Below, piece after piece: positions 1 through 10,177 of a DNA stretch of 61,917 nt (position 1 is its first letter; each line of letters opens with the position of its first letter). The notes under the pieces were generated by a model, which saw only the letters and a list, made by a program, of their open reading frames with translations, was not told the DNA's origin and did not search any database. The DNA is from Acidobacteriota bacterium (GTDB taxonomy: Bacteria > Acidobacteriota > Blastocatellia > Pyrinomonadales > Pyrinomonadaceae): the NCBI GenBank assembly GCA_019239425.1, contig JAFAZX010000038.1, forward strand, positions 1-61,917, read 5' to 3'. Made by a program: the position numbers and the translations under genes.

Positions 1-144
1 CGCCAGGGAGATGAGCTTGCCCTTGGCCGTCGGCGCGGTCGTGTCGTAGATGTATTGCAGGTTGGTCGTCTTCCCGCACAGCCCCGGGCCGTAGTAGACG
101 ATCTTGCAGTTGATCTCTCGCGAAGCGTAGTTGATGAAAGTCAT
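1..144 (-). CDS. mglA: MglA-type small Ras-like GTPase, N-terminal part (runs off the window edge)
   Basis: Only the first 48 codons lie in the window; the start codon is the ATG at 144-142. The translation begins MTFINYASREINCKIVYYGP and continues with a P-loop of the form GPGLCGKTTNL, typical of MglA GTPases that control cell polarity and motility in bacteria such as Myxococcus. The roadblock-domain gene just upstream on the same strand (239-721) is the expected MglB-type GTPase-activating partner. The order mglB then mglA, separated only by a repeat hairpin, suggests one transcription unit. The switch regions lie outside the window, so only family membership is supported. Confidence 0.9.
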   Translation of the reverse strand, partial: MTFINYASREINCKIVYYGPGLCGKTTNLQYIYDTTAPTAKGKLISLA

Positions 145-153
145 GGCTATCTC

Positions 154-240
154 GTGATAAGTGACGAGTGATAAGTGATAAGTGATGAAGAGACGCGGGC
201 CTTGTCTTCTCTCATCACTTATCACTCATCACTTATTACT
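154..240. repeat. Inverted heptamer-repeat hairpin, family A (unit GTGATRA)
   Basis: Tandem GTGATAA/GTGATGA-like 7-mers (about 154-190) face an inverted copy (about 208-240) across a short loop containing gcgggcc. The pairing is imperfect. On the minus strand the element begins at the mglB stop: TAG is followed at once by TAA TAA from the repeat. It ends ten bases before the mglA start. Same family as the elements at 12103 and 15028. Confidence 0.85.
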
Positions 241-721
241 AACTGAAGAGGCTGTCGATGTCGTCGTCGGTGATCTCGGCGAAGAGCGCCTCTTCGCGTT
301 CGCGGCGCTCGGCGGCGAGCCGTTCGAGTTCGTCGAAGAGGTTCGAGAGGTCGCGCGACGCCTGCTTGACGCGCAGCTTGACGAGGCCGAGGCTGGAGCG
401 CTCGTCGAAGACCACGACGAGCAGGACGCGGCCGATGATGCAGATGTGGATGCTCTCGCGCTCGCCCTCGTGCGAGAGCGTAGGGAACTCCTTCTCGCCG
501 ATGAGGCGCGCCATCCCGCCGGTGGCGGCGACGTTGCCGGCCGCGAGAGAGGCTAGGCTCGTCGTGTCGAGGTCGCCCACGTCTCCGTGCGTGGCGATCT
601 GCTGGCCGTTCTTGTCCACGAGAAAGACGACGCGGGAGAAGGATTCGAGACGCAGCTTGCCCAGGATGAGCCTGAGCTTTTGAAACTGCTGCTCGTGCAT
701 TATGATAGGCGTGTCTGTCAT
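239..721 (-). CDS. mglB: Roadblock/LC7-domain protein, MglB-like GTPase-activating partner
   Basis: A 160-residue protein. Residues about 10-115 show the roadblock/LC7 pattern: an N-terminal helix, then VVFLVDKNGQQIATHGD, then a central helix rich in Ala and Gly (SLASLAAGNVAATGGMARL), then the strands IHICIIGRVLLVVVFDE. The C-terminal 40 residues are a charged helix. MglB proteins dimerise and activate MglA GTPases, and the mglA start follows on the same strand. The start is taken at the ATG ending at 721; an internal Met eight residues in (MHEQQF) is an alternative, and neither has a strong ribosome site. Confidence 0.85.
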   Translation of the reverse strand: MTDTPIIMHEQQFQKLRLILGKLRLESFSRVVFLVDKNGQQIATHGDVGDLDTTSLASLAAGNVAATGGMARLIGEKEFPTLSHEGERESIHICIIGRVLLVVVFDERSSLGLVKLRVKQASRDLSNLFDELERLAAERREREEALFAEITDDDIDSLFS

Positions 722-1092
722 TCGTACACTGGCTCTCTATCTCGCAGGATACAGACTTCGGGTGAGCGCTGGGGGCGGGAAACTGTGGCGTCCGCCGGTG
801 AGCTAAAATGAAGGCAACAGGGGCTTTGGCTCAGACTCCGGCGACTGTGTGTGCCGACCCGGAGGCCGTCCTTCAGAGGCGCCGGTGACACCACAAGAAC
901 TCTAGCATACGGCCAAAGATGACTTCAACAGTTTTTCTTTGACCGTCTTTGTTTAACTCCTTACAGAGACTGTGCAATCCCCTTAAATCCTACTTCCCAG
1001 TTGATTTAGACCATCTCGTATGTTAAAGTGCCGGAGGTCGGCGGCTTCCCTTTTCCCCGAGGGAAGCGTTCTCTGAAAAGCGAGTGCTTCGC
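722..1092. other. Intergenic region between divergent mglB and the TPR gene
   Basis: I see no credible gene in these 371 bases. Base composition drops in AT-rich patches near 900-1010. One weak promoter-like pair can be read for the plus strand: TTGACC at 939-944 and TACAGA at 962-967 with a 17-base spacer. It lies more than 100 bases before the TPR start and the -10 match is poor. No heptamer element is present. Confidence 0.4.
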
Positions 1093-2055
1093 ATGAGCGA
1101 TGTTATCAAGGGTGCAAAGAGAAGCTCCTCCCGTCCTGCACCGCACAGCGCCAAGGCCACGGCCAAGGGTCGCAAGCTGAACACCGAGGCCGCGAAGCCC
1201 AAGCCCAAGCGCACGGCGGCCGCGAAGCCCCCTGTCCGAAAGGCCGCCCCGGCGAAGTCTTCCGCCTCCAGCACCAAAACGACCAAGGCCGCGCGTCCGT
1301 CCGCTTCGAAACATTCCGCGTCTTCGAAGTCTCCGGCGAAGTCTGCGAAGAAGATTGCCGCGTCCAAGGCGGCCCCGGCCGCCAAAGCCGGCGCGAAGTC
1401 GCACGCGGCCCCTTCGAAGGCCGCCCCCGCGAAGAAGGCCGCGCCGGCCCCGTCCAGGGCACAGCCCGCGAAGAGTTCACCTGCCAAGTCTTCCAAGCCG
1501 GCTGCGGCGTCCGCCCAGCGCCCAGCGCCCAGGCCCGCGCCCGCACAGCCCCGTCAACCTTCGCGCGACGAGGCGGCGGCGCTCAAGGCTTTCGAGCGCG
1601 CACACAAAGATTTCACGCGCGGCAACTTCGCCGCCGCACGCGACCACTTCCGCGCCCTCATCGAGCAGCACGCGGGCGTCTCCGAAGTCGCGGCGCGCGC
1701 ACGCATCTACCTCAACATCGCCGAGACGCGCCTGCGCACCGAGGCCGCGCTCCCGCGCGACCCGGACTCGCTCTACGACCGCGGCGTCATCGAACTCAAC
1801 CGCGGCGACTTCGTCGCGGCCCAGGAGCTTTTCGAGCGCGCGCTCAAGCGCGACCCCGAAGCCGCCGACACGCACTACGCCCTCGCGGCCGCCCGCGCGA
1901 GGCTCGGCGCCATCGAATCCGCGCTCCATGCCCTGGAGCGCGCGGTAGAACTCAGGCCGGTTCTGCGCGTGCGGGCGCAGGCCGACGCAGACCTCGCGCT
2001 GCTGCGCAACGACCCCGAATTCGAGCGCATCGTCTTCCCCAACTCTCGCCCGTAA
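1093..2055 (+). CDS. TPR protein with a long Lys/Ala/Pro-rich, histone-H1-like N-terminal tail
   Basis: A 320-residue protein. Residues about 10-155 are low-complexity Lys, Ala, Pro and Ser with repeated AAK, KPAA and KSSA stretches, like the basic tails of bacterial H1-like proteins. Residues about 160-320 are helical. They contain TPR-like repeats, clearest at LYDRGVIELNRGDFVAAQEL and the following ALKRDPEAADTHYALAAAR. There is no signal peptide, so a cytoplasmic protein is likely; the tail may bind nucleic acid or another polyanion (inference). The ATG at 1093 is preferred over the in-frame GTG at 1084; neither has a clear ribosome site. Function unknown. Confidence 0.75.
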   Translation: MSDVIKGAKRSSSRPAPHSAKATAKGRKLNTEAAKPKPKRTAAAKPPVRKAAPAKSSASSTKTTKAARPSASKHSASSKSPAKSAKKIAASKAAPAAKAGAKSHAAPSKAAPAKKAAPAPSRAQPAKSSPAKSSKPAAASAQRPAPRPAPAQPRQPSRDEAAALKAFERAHKDFTRGNFAAARDHFRALIEQHAGVSEVAARARIYLNIAETRLRTEAALPRDPDSLYDRGVIELNRGDFVAAQELFERALKRDPEAADTHYALAAARARLGAIESALHALERAVELRPVLRVRAQADADLALLRNDPEFERIVFPNSRP

Positions 2056-2194
2056 GACGCGTCCGTGCCTTGGCTCCGCCCTCCCCCACACGCCTAACTC
2101 CTTTGAAAGCCTTCGTCTTTCAAGTATGATTTCCCACGTCGGCGCGGGCCGGCCCCAGTTTCAAGCAGGAGCCCCGAAGGTTTTGCAGTCTGGC

Positions 2195-3217
2195 ATGGAG
2201 AGCGGTCTGAAGCTCGTCGCCATCGGCGGCGGGACGGGTCTGTCTACGGTTCTTTCGGGGCTGAAGGAACTTGTGGGCGACCACGGGCGCGGCGACCTCT
2301 GGCTCGAATCGCTCTCGGCCATCGTCACCGTCTCGGACGACGGCGGCAGTTCCGGCCGCCTGCGCGACGAGTTGCAGATGCTCCCGCCCGGAGACATACG
2401 CAACTGCATGGTCGCCCTGTCGGAGGACTCGACGCTGCTCTCGCGCCTCTTCCAGTACCGCTTCCGCGGCGAGGGGGGCTTAGGCGGCCACAGCTTTGGC
2501 AACCTCTTCCTCGCGGCTTTGACGGAAGTCACCGGCGACTTCGTCGAGGCCGTGCGCCTCTCTTCGGAAGTCCTCGCGAGCAAGGGGCGCATTTACCCCG
2601 CGACTCTCAACGACGTGCGGCTCGCCGCCGAGCTGGAAGACGGCCGCGTGGTGCGAGGCGAGACGAACATCACGGCCGCGCGCTCGGCCATCCGCCGCCT
2701 CTCGCTCGAACCCGAGCAGTGCCTCCCGCTCCCCGAAGCCCTGGCCGCCGTCCGCGCGGCCGACATCATCACGGTCGGCCCCGGCTCGCTCTACACTTCG
2801 ATCCTGCCGAACCTGCTCGTGGCGCGCGTGGCCGAGACCATCGGCGCCTCGCGGGCCATCAAGATTTTCATCTGCAACCTGATGACGCAGCCGGGCGAGA
2901 CCGACGGCTACACGGCGCGCAAGCACATCGAGGTCGTCAAGGAGTACGCGCCCGAGATCGAGTTCGACTTCGTCATCGTCAACGACCGGCGCGTCAACCC
3001 CTTGCAGGCGGAGGCGTACGCCGCCGAGGGCGCGCGCCAGATCGGCCTGACCGACCACCAGCTCGAAAAGGAGTTCGGCCGCGAGGCCGAGATCGTCCGC
3101 GCCGACCTGCTCGACGAGGGCGAGAAGGTGCGGCACAGTCCGCAGAAGCTCGCGCGCGTCATCCTCGCCTGTTACGAGAAGGCCTGCGCGCGCACGGCCG
3201 TCACCGCCGCGCTCTGA
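2195..3217 (+). CDS. yvcK: YvcK/GlmR-like UDP-GlcNAc-binding protein (CofD-like fold)
   Basis: About 340 residues. The N-terminus carries LVAIGGGTGLSTVLSGLK, then VTVSDDGGSSGRLRDE and LPPGDIRNCMVALSED, the hallmark motifs of the YvcK/CofD-like family. Later motifs include GHSFGNLFL and ITVGPGSLYTSILPNLLV. In Bacillus the family member YvcK (GlmR) binds UDP-GlcNAc and tunes GlmS activity and carbon flow into the cell wall. Here it lies directly upstream of glmU and glmS, which fits that role. I chose the ATG at 2195 because the family normally starts shortly before the glycine-rich loop; an in-frame ATG at 2126 would add 23 residues. Confidence 0.9.
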   Translation: MESGLKLVAIGGGTGLSTVLSGLKELVGDHGRGDLWLESLSAIVTVSDDGGSSGRLRDELQMLPPGDIRNCMVALSEDSTLLSRLFQYRFRGEGGLGGHSFGNLFLAALTEVTGDFVEAVRLSSEVLASKGRIYPATLNDVRLAAELEDGRVVRGETNITAARSAIRRLSLEPEQCLPLPEALAAVRAADIITVGPGSLYTSILPNLLVARVAETIGASRAIKIFICNLMTQPGETDGYTARKHIEVVKEYAPEIEFDFVIVNDRRVNPLQAEAYAAEGARQIGLTDHQLEKEFGREAEIVRADLLDEGEKVRHSPQKLARVILACYEKACARTAVTAAL

Positions 3218-3226
3218 AGCGAACCT

Positions 3227-4714
3227 ATGGAGAGACAGACGCCACAACCCTCGCCAGCGCCCTCGGCGCCGCTCGACATACTGATTCTCGCGGCGGGCTT
3301 CGGCACGCGCATGCGCTCTTCGACGGCGAAGGTCTTACACAAGCTCGGGGGCCGGCCGCTCATCGCGCACGTCTGCCGCACGGCGTCGGCCCTGGTGAAG
3401 GGCGAGCGGCCGGTCTACGTCGTCGTCGGGCACCAGGCCGAAGAGGTTAAAGAGGCCGTGCGCGCCGAACTGGGCGAGGGCGGCGCCGTCTTCGTCACAC
3501 AGACCGAGCAGCGCGGCACGGGCGACGCCGTCTTCGCCGCGCGCGACGTTTTGGGGGAGGCGAACTCGACGCTGCTCGTCCTTTCGGGCGACGTGCCTCT
3601 AGTCCGCGCGGAGACGCTCGGCTCGCTCGTCCACCAGCACCGCACGCACCGCGGGCGCGGCGCGGCGTGTACTTTGATGGCCGTCCGGCTCGAAGACCCG
3701 ACCGGCTACGGACGCGTCATACGCGACGAGGAGGGGCGCTTCCAGAAGATCGTCGAGCAGAAGGACGCCAGCCCCGAGGAGCGGCAGGTCGGCGAGATCA
3801 ACGCCGGCATCTACTGCTTCGAGACGCGCCTGCTCTTCCCCGCCCTCGAACGCGTCAAGCCGGAGAACGCGCAGGGCGAGTTCTACCTGACCGACGTGCC
3901 CGCCATCCTGCGCGCCGACGGCGAGGACGTCTCAGTCTACGCGCACACCGACGCGCGCGAAGTCTCCGGCATCAACACGCGCGTCGAGCTCTCGGAGTTC
4001 GAGCGCATACTCAGGCTGCGGACGCTCCGCAGCCTGATGCTCAACTCGGGCGTCACCGTCATCGACCCGCAGCACACCTACGTCAGCCCCGACGCGCAGA
4101 TCGGCCGCGACACGACGCTCCACCCGAACGTCCACGTCGAGGGGCGCACGGTCATCGGCGAGGGCTGCCAGATAGGCCAGGGCTCGCGCATCGCGGACTC
4201 GCGCGTCGGCAACGGCGTCACCGTCAAAGACCACTGCGTCGTCGTCGACAGCGAGATCGCAGACCACTGTGTCGTCGGCCCCTTCGCGCACCTGCGCATG
4301 AACGCGCGCGTCGAGGAGGGGGCGCACGTCGGCAACTTCGTCGAGATGAAGAAGTCGCGTCTGGGCTCGAAGTCGAAGGCGAACCACCTCACCTACCTCG
4401 GCGACGCGGACGTCGGCGAGCGCACCAACATCGGCGCCGGCACCATCACCTGCAACTACGACGGCAAGAACAAGCACCCGACCGTCATCGAGCACGACGT
4501 GAAGATCGGCTCCGACACGATGCTGGTCGCGCCCGTCCGCGTCGGCGCGCGCTCGGTGACGGGCGCCGGCTCGGTCGTCACCGAGGACGTGCCGCCCGAC
4601 ACCCTCGTCGCCGGAGTCCCCGCCAAGGTCAAGAAGAAGCTGCCCCGCGCAGAAGAAGCGCCCGAAACTCAAACCGCAGAAGAAGAGCTAACCGCCGTAA
4701 ACCGTGAACCGTAA
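3227..4714 (+). CDS. glmU: Bifunctional GlmU: GlcN-1-P acetyltransferase / GlcNAc-1-P uridyltransferase
   Basis: A 495-residue cytoplasmic enzyme making UDP-GlcNAc for peptidoglycan and lipid A. The N-terminal pyrophosphorylase domain has [20 protein letters not shown] and [11 protein letters not shown]. The C-terminal half is a left-handed beta helix of hexapeptide repeats, with the acetyltransferase region [20 protein letters not shown] and [11 protein letters not shown]. It starts nine bases after the yvcK-like stop, so the two are co-transcribed. The C-terminal tail beyond about residue 465 is poorly conserved. The last codons and the TAA stop fall inside the heptamer repeat that begins near 4696, so the repeat encodes the extreme C-terminus. 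Confidence 0.96.
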   Translation: MERQTPQPSPAPSAPLDILILAAGFGTRMRSSTAKVLHKLGGRPLIAHVCRTASALVKGERPVYVVVGHQAEEVKEAVRAELGEGGAVFVTQTEQRGTGDAVFAARDVLGEANSTLLVLSGDVPLVRAETLGSLVHQHRTHRGRGAACTLMAVRLEDPTGYGRVIRDEEGRFQKIVEQKDASPEERQVGEINAGIYCFETRLLFPALERVKPENAQGEFYLTDVPAILRADGEDVSVYAHTDAREVSGINTRVELSEFERILRLRTLRSLMLNSGVTVIDPQHTYVSPDAQIGRDTTLHPNVHVEGRTVIGEGCQIGQGSRIADSRVGNGVTVKDHCVVVDSEIADHCVVGPFAHLRMNARVEEGAHVGNFVEMKKSRLGSKSKANHLTYLGDADVGERTNIGAGTITCNYDGKNKHPTVIEHDVKIGSDTMLVAPVRVGARSVTGAGSVVTEDVPPDTLVAGVPAKVKKKLPRAEEAPETQTAEEELTAVNREP

Positions 4715-4784
4715 ACCGTGACAAGAAAAAGCAGGTTTTTAGAACTGTCTTATACCTGTCACGGTTTACGGTTCACAGTTCACG
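4696..4784. repeat. Inverted heptamer-repeat hairpin, family G (unit ACCGTRA)
   Basis: Left arm 4696-4723 is made of ACCGTGA/ACCGTAA 7-mers; right arm 4757-4784 is its reverse complement with two mismatches in 28. The inner 20 bp (4704-4723 with 4757-4776) pair perfectly. The 33-base loop contains AAAAAGCAGGTTTTT. The left arm overlaps the last glmU codons and supplies its stop; the right arm ends about 22 bases before glmS. Confidence 0.88.
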
Positions 4785-4806
4785 TCTTTCAAAAGGAAGC
4801 AATCAT

Positions 4807-6666
<1,860 letters not shown>

Positions 6667-6676
6667 CGAAAAAAGC

Positions 6677-6704
6677 GGGGTGGGGACTGCGCAGTCCCCA
6701 CCCC
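6677..6704 (-). terminator. Perfect 28-bp palindrome followed by a T-run on the minus strand
   Basis: The 14-bp half site GGGGTGGGGACTGC is followed at once by its exact reverse complement. Read on the minus strand the hairpin is followed by GCTTTTTT. This is a strong intrinsic terminator for the membrane-protein gene whose stop is 30 bases away at 6734. It could also stop glmS transcription arriving from the other side. Confidence 0.85.
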
Positions 6705-6733
6705 GGCGCCCGATGGCCCGCACTTTTCGCCTC

Positions 6734-8044
6734 TTAAACCACCGCCTCGCCGCCGTTCCTTTTCGCGCCCGCGGCCTTCTCGACCAGCTCAACGTCGAGC
6801 ACGGGAACGCCGTCCGCCTTACCCGCCCCGCCCCTCGCTTTTTTCGGGCCGACCTCATCCGACACTTCGTCAAGGTCTACAATCACCGTCACCTCCTTAC
6901 CGAAGAGGGCTTGCTTGATCTCCCGCAACTTTTCAATGGCCGCGTCGGAGAAGAAGCCGCTCAGGATGGCAAGCAGGCAGATCGACCAGCGCGCTTGGTC
7001 GCCCAGTTCCCCGCCGCTGCTGGAGAACGCCAACTGCCCCGACATCACCCCCACATACATGATGAAGGCGATGAAGAAGCCGTTGACCGGCTTGAAAAAG
7101 TAGGTCGAAAATCTCACGTTGCTTTTGGCCTTCGGCGTGGAGGTCACCAGGCTGAAAGAGGCAGCCATCGCGCCCCCCAGCGCGCCGGCGCAGCAGCTCA
7201 GGGTGGCAAGCCCCACCTGCTTAAACAGGGTGAGCATGTTCTGTATCTCTTGGGTGGTAGCGGCCCCTCCGTCCGTCGCCGTCGGCGGGCCGCTGATCGC
7301 CAGTATGGGGCCGATGACCAGGAACAGTAAGGCCCCGATGGGGATGGACGTGAGGTAGACGGCGAAGATGTACACGCAGGCGGCTACGAATTTCGACCAG
7401 ATGTAGATGACGCCCACGACGATCACCGACAGGGCCGCCAGCAACCCCACCAGTATCAGGATCTTCTTCAGCAGCCCGACGTAGGTCACGATGGTGCCCA
7501 ACTCCGACAACTTCTTATCCTGCGGGAAGGCCTTCTTCGCCTCGGCCACCTTGGTCTTAGCTTCCGCGATGTTACCCGACAGCAGGAGGTCTGGGATTTC
7601 GTCCTTCACCGCTTGGAGCGGAGCCTTCTTGTTCGCCACCTCCATCTCTTTTTCCAGGTAACTCTTCAGTCGCTTGACCAGCGGGTCGTCCTTTGAATAA
7701 ATCTCTTCCAGCGCCCTGATCCCTTTCCCGGCCTCGTCGAACTGTTCGGTGGCAATCAACTCTCCTATCTGGTTAGCCCTCTCAGCCATCGCGGCTTGCT
7801 GGGCCGCGTCCTGTTCGGCCTTCGACCGTTCGGCCATCGTCTGCTGAACCACGCTTTTTATCACGTCGCGCGCACCCTGTTCGGCGGCGGCTTCGTCCGC
7901 GCGGCTGGACGTGGTCGCCTGCCCACGGGCGACTGCGGGCAGGCAGAAGAGGGCGCAGGTCGCTAGGGCGAGGGTCATCGCCCTCAAGAAGCGCGGCGAG
8001 GATTTCGGGCGTGGCACAGGACGCCCGTTGAAAGTCGTATGCAT
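6734..8044 (-). CDS. Secretory multi-pass membrane protein, unknown; paralogue of the TIG-domain protein at 27978
   Basis: A 436-residue protein. Near residues 20-40 there is a signal-like hydrophobic stretch ending CLPAVARGQA. Residues about 40-170 are charged, helical and probably coiled coil (QQTMAERSKAEQDAAQQAAM). Several membrane helices follow (for example ILILVGLLAALSVIVVGVIY and TSIPIGALLFLVIGPILAI), then a short cytoplasmic tail rich in Lys and Gly. The part with AGALGG, then YFFKPVNGFFIAFIMY, then AAIEKLREIKQ matches in order and spacing the membrane domain of the protein at 27978-29216. The start at 8044 is set by GGAGGAGG just upstream. I do not recognise a function. Confidence 0.75.
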   Translation of the reverse strand: MHTTFNGRPVPRPKSSPRFLRAMTLALATCALFCLPAVARGQATTSSRADEAAAEQGARDVIKSVVQQTMAERSKAEQDAAQQAAMAERANQIGELIATEQFDEAGKGIRALEEIYSKDDPLVKRLKSYLEKEMEVANKKAPLQAVKDEIPDLLLSGNIAEAKTKVAEAKKAFPQDKKLSELGTIVTYVGLLKKILILVGLLAALSVIVVGVIYIWSKFVAACVYIFAVYLTSIPIGALLFLVIGPILAISGPPTATDGGAATTQEIQNMLTLFKQVGLATLSCCAGALGGAMAASFSLVTSTPKAKSNVRFSTYFFKPVNGFFIAFIMYVGVMSGQLAFSSSGGELGDQARWSICLLAILSGFFSDAAIEKLREIKQALFGKEVTVIVDLDEVSDEVGPKKARGGAGKADGVPVLDVELVEKAAGAKRNGGEAVV

Positions 8045-8304
8045 AAGCCTCCTCCGGTGCGCGGCAGCCCTGCTTCTCACAAGGCCGAGGCGCCAGCCTT
8101 GTGGGGCTTGTACTGTTATAGAAACGGGTCGCCGCGGGGTTAAAGGTTATTCGGCGCCGCCTTGAAGCGGGCGTTGTTTCATGACGTGAGGCTAACAAGG
8201 GCTACTCTTGTCAGCAGGAAACGGCCCCTTGGAGGCGGTAACCATACTTAACGCGAGGCCGGGTGTCAATCCTCAGCAAGTGTGAAGGGCGGCTGAAGGG
8301 CGCG

Positions 8305-9474
8305 CTATTCCAGCGCGCGCGCGACGACGCATTTGAGGTAGAGGGTCTCGGGGACGCCGAGGAGGACGGGGTGGTCTTGGGCTTGGACGCGGCGCTCGAC
8401 GAGCTGGACGCGGCGGTGCGCGTCGCTGGCGGCGGCGGCTACGACTTCGAGGAAGAGCGGCTCGGTCATGTGGTAGGAGCAGGTGCAGGTGACGAGGTGG
8501 CCGCCCGGCCTGAGCATCTTGAGCGCGCGCAGGTTGATCTCCTTGTAGCCGCGCGCGGCGGCCGGGACGCTCGCGCGGTTCTTGGCGAAGGCCGGCGGGT
8601 CGAGGACGATGGTGTCGAAGCGCTCGCCCGCCTGCTCCAGCTCGTGCAGCGCGTCGAAGACGTTCGCCTCGCGGAACTGGACGTTCGCGGCGCCGTTCAG
8701 CTCGGCGTTGCGGCGCGAGGCCGCGACCGCCTCCGAAGAGATGTCGAGGCCCGCGACGCTCTCGCACACGCCGGCGATGCTGAGGGCGAAGCCGCCGTTG
8801 AAGGTGAAGCAGTCGAGCGCGCGCCCCTTAGCGTAACGGCGGGCGGCGAGGTGGTTCTCCCTCTGGTCTAAGAAGGCCCCGGTCTTCTGCCCGCCGAGCG
8901 GCGCGACGCGGAAGCGGACGCCGTGCTGCGAGACCTCCAGCTCGCCCGGCTCCTCGCCGTGGAGCACGCCCGTCTGAAGGGGAAGCCCTTCCAGGCCCCG
9001 CACGCGCACGTCGTTGCGCTCGACGATTGCGCGCGGCGCGAACTCTTCGACCAACAGCTCCGTGAAGAGACCTTTCAACGCGTCCGTCCCCTGCGACAGC
9101 GTCTGGACGACGAGCACGTCCCCGTACCGGTCAACGATGAGCGAGGGCAGGAGGTCGCCTTCGGAGTAGACGAGGCGGTAGGCGCCGGCATCCTTCTCCA
9201 AACCCGCGCGACGGGCTGCGGCGGCTCGCAGACGCGCGCGCCACCACTCGCGGTCGATGGCCTCGTCGCGCGTCGTCAAAAGTCGCAAAGCGATCTCGGA
9301 GCGAGAGGAGTAGAGCGCCCGCCCCGCGCTGCGCCCGCGCTCGTCGCGCAGGCGGACGACCGAGCCGCCCTCGACGCCTTCGGCGTCGCGCACGTCGCTG
9401 CGGTAGACCCAGAGGTGACCGCCGCGCACGCGCTCCAAGCCCCGCCTCGTGATGGTGACCTGCGCTTGGCTCAT
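8305..9474 (-). CDS. rlmI: Class I SAM-dependent rRNA methyltransferase, RlmI-like (PUA plus methyltransferase)
   Basis: A 389-residue protein. The N-terminal about 75 residues form a PUA-like RNA-binding domain (RGLERVRGGHLWVYRSDV). A middle domain follows, and then a Rossmann methyltransferase with FNGGFALSIAG, the acidic LDISSEAV, the catalytic-type LDPPAFAKN and a late CTCSYHM. E. coli RlmI methylates C1962 of 23S rRNA at C5; the DPPxF and TCSxH motifs fit that m5C family. The ATG ending at 9474 is preferred to upstream in-frame codons because family members begin close to the PUA domain. The exact target nucleotide is not provable here. Confidence 0.85.
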   Translation of the reverse strand: MSQAQVTITRRGLERVRGGHLWVYRSDVRDAEGVEGGSVVRLRDERGRSAGRALYSSRSEIALRLLTTRDEAIDREWWRARLRAAAARRAGLEKDAGAYRLVYSEGDLLPSLIVDRYGDVLVVQTLSQGTDALKGLFTELLVEEFAPRAIVERNDVRVRGLEGLPLQTGVLHGEEPGELEVSQHGVRFRVAPLGGQKTGAFLDQRENHLAARRYAKGRALDCFTFNGGFALSIAGVCESVAGLDISSEAVAASRRNAELNGAANVQFREANVFDALHELEQAGERFDTIVLDPPAFAKNRASVPAAARGYKEINLRALKMLRPGGHLVTCTCSYHMTEPLFLEVVAAAASDAHRRVQLVERRVQAQDHPVLLGVPETLYLKCVVARALE

Positions 9475-9580
9475 GGCCCCGAGTGTAACAGAAGGCCCGC
9501 CGCTTGAAATCATCTCGGCCGAGTTGTAGCCTTAACCCAACGGCTCTTAAAACCAACTGTACTGAGGAGGACACACTCTG

Positions 9581-10045
9581 ATGCCTGAAGTCGGAGACGT
9601 GGCCCCGGACTTCGAGCTGCCGAGCCATCTTGAGAAGGGCAAGAAGGTGAAGCTCTCGGACTTCCGCGGCAAGAATAACGTCGTCATCGCATTCTACCCG
9701 CTGGCGTGGACGCCTGTCTGAACGGCGCAGATGCCTGCCTACGAAGCGGACTTAGACCGCTTCCGGCAGTACGATGCCCAGGTCTTGGGCATAAGCGTCG
9801 ACAGCGTCCCGTCTAACGCCGCCTGGGCCAAGTCGCTCGGCGGACTCACCTACGACCTGCTGAGTGACTTCGAGCCGAAGGGCGAAGTCGCACGCCTCTA
9901 CGGGGCCTACCGCGCGGGGGACGGCATCTCCGAGCGCGCGCTCTTCGTCGTGGACAAGGAGGGCAAGCTCGCCTACAAAGACATCCACGACATCGGCGAC
10001 CAGCCCGACAACGAGGAACTCTTCGACGTGCTCCGCAAGCTCTAG
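9581..10045 (+). CDS. Selenoprotein peroxiredoxin (TGA at 9719-9721 read as selenocysteine)
   Basis: A 154-residue thioredoxin-fold peroxidase if TGA codon 47 is read as Sec. The frame is open on both sides: [16 protein letters not shown] before it, and [15 protein letters not shown] then LGISVDS after it. The catalytic motif PxxxTxxC of peroxiredoxins appears as PLAWTPV-Sec, so Sec exactly replaces the peroxidatic Cys. No Cys occurs anywhere in the protein, so it would act as a one-selenol enzyme dependent on an external reductant. The conserved Arg region is [15 protein letters not shown] at 9564-9570 fits the ATG at 9581. A stem-loop after the TGA (9735-9769) fits a bacterial SECIS. Automated callers would start at 9731 and lose the active site. 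Confidence 0.88.
9735..9769 (+). promoter_or_regulatory. Candidate bacterial SECIS hairpin of the peroxiredoxin gene
   Basis: Thirteen bases after the TGA, CTGCC (9735-9739) pairs with GGCAG (9765-9769). After a small internal bulge GAAGCGG (9743-9749) pairs with CCGCTTC (9757-9763), leaving the loop ACTTAGA. Distance and size fit bacterial SECIS elements that recruit SelB. If the top G-C pair opens, the loop begins with G, as bacterial SECIS loops tend to. Confidence 0.65.
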
Positions 10046-10177
10046 AGACGGGCGCGAGGCATAAACCACAGACCGGCGGGCCGCGAGCTTGCGAAGGCTT
10101 GCGGCCCGTGACGCTTTAGGGACACAATTGGGCTAACCTCCACGGCAAAGCTACACAGCAAGGGGCCTTTACGAGTC

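Noticed and set aside
4715..4806. glmS ribozyme upstream of glmS
   Set aside because: The space is filled by the heptamer hairpin and shows no ribozyme core sequence.
9719..9721. Peroxiredoxin as a pseudogene with a nonsense codon
   Set aside because: The TGA falls exactly on the catalytic position, a SECIS-like hairpin follows, and the next gene shows the same behaviour.
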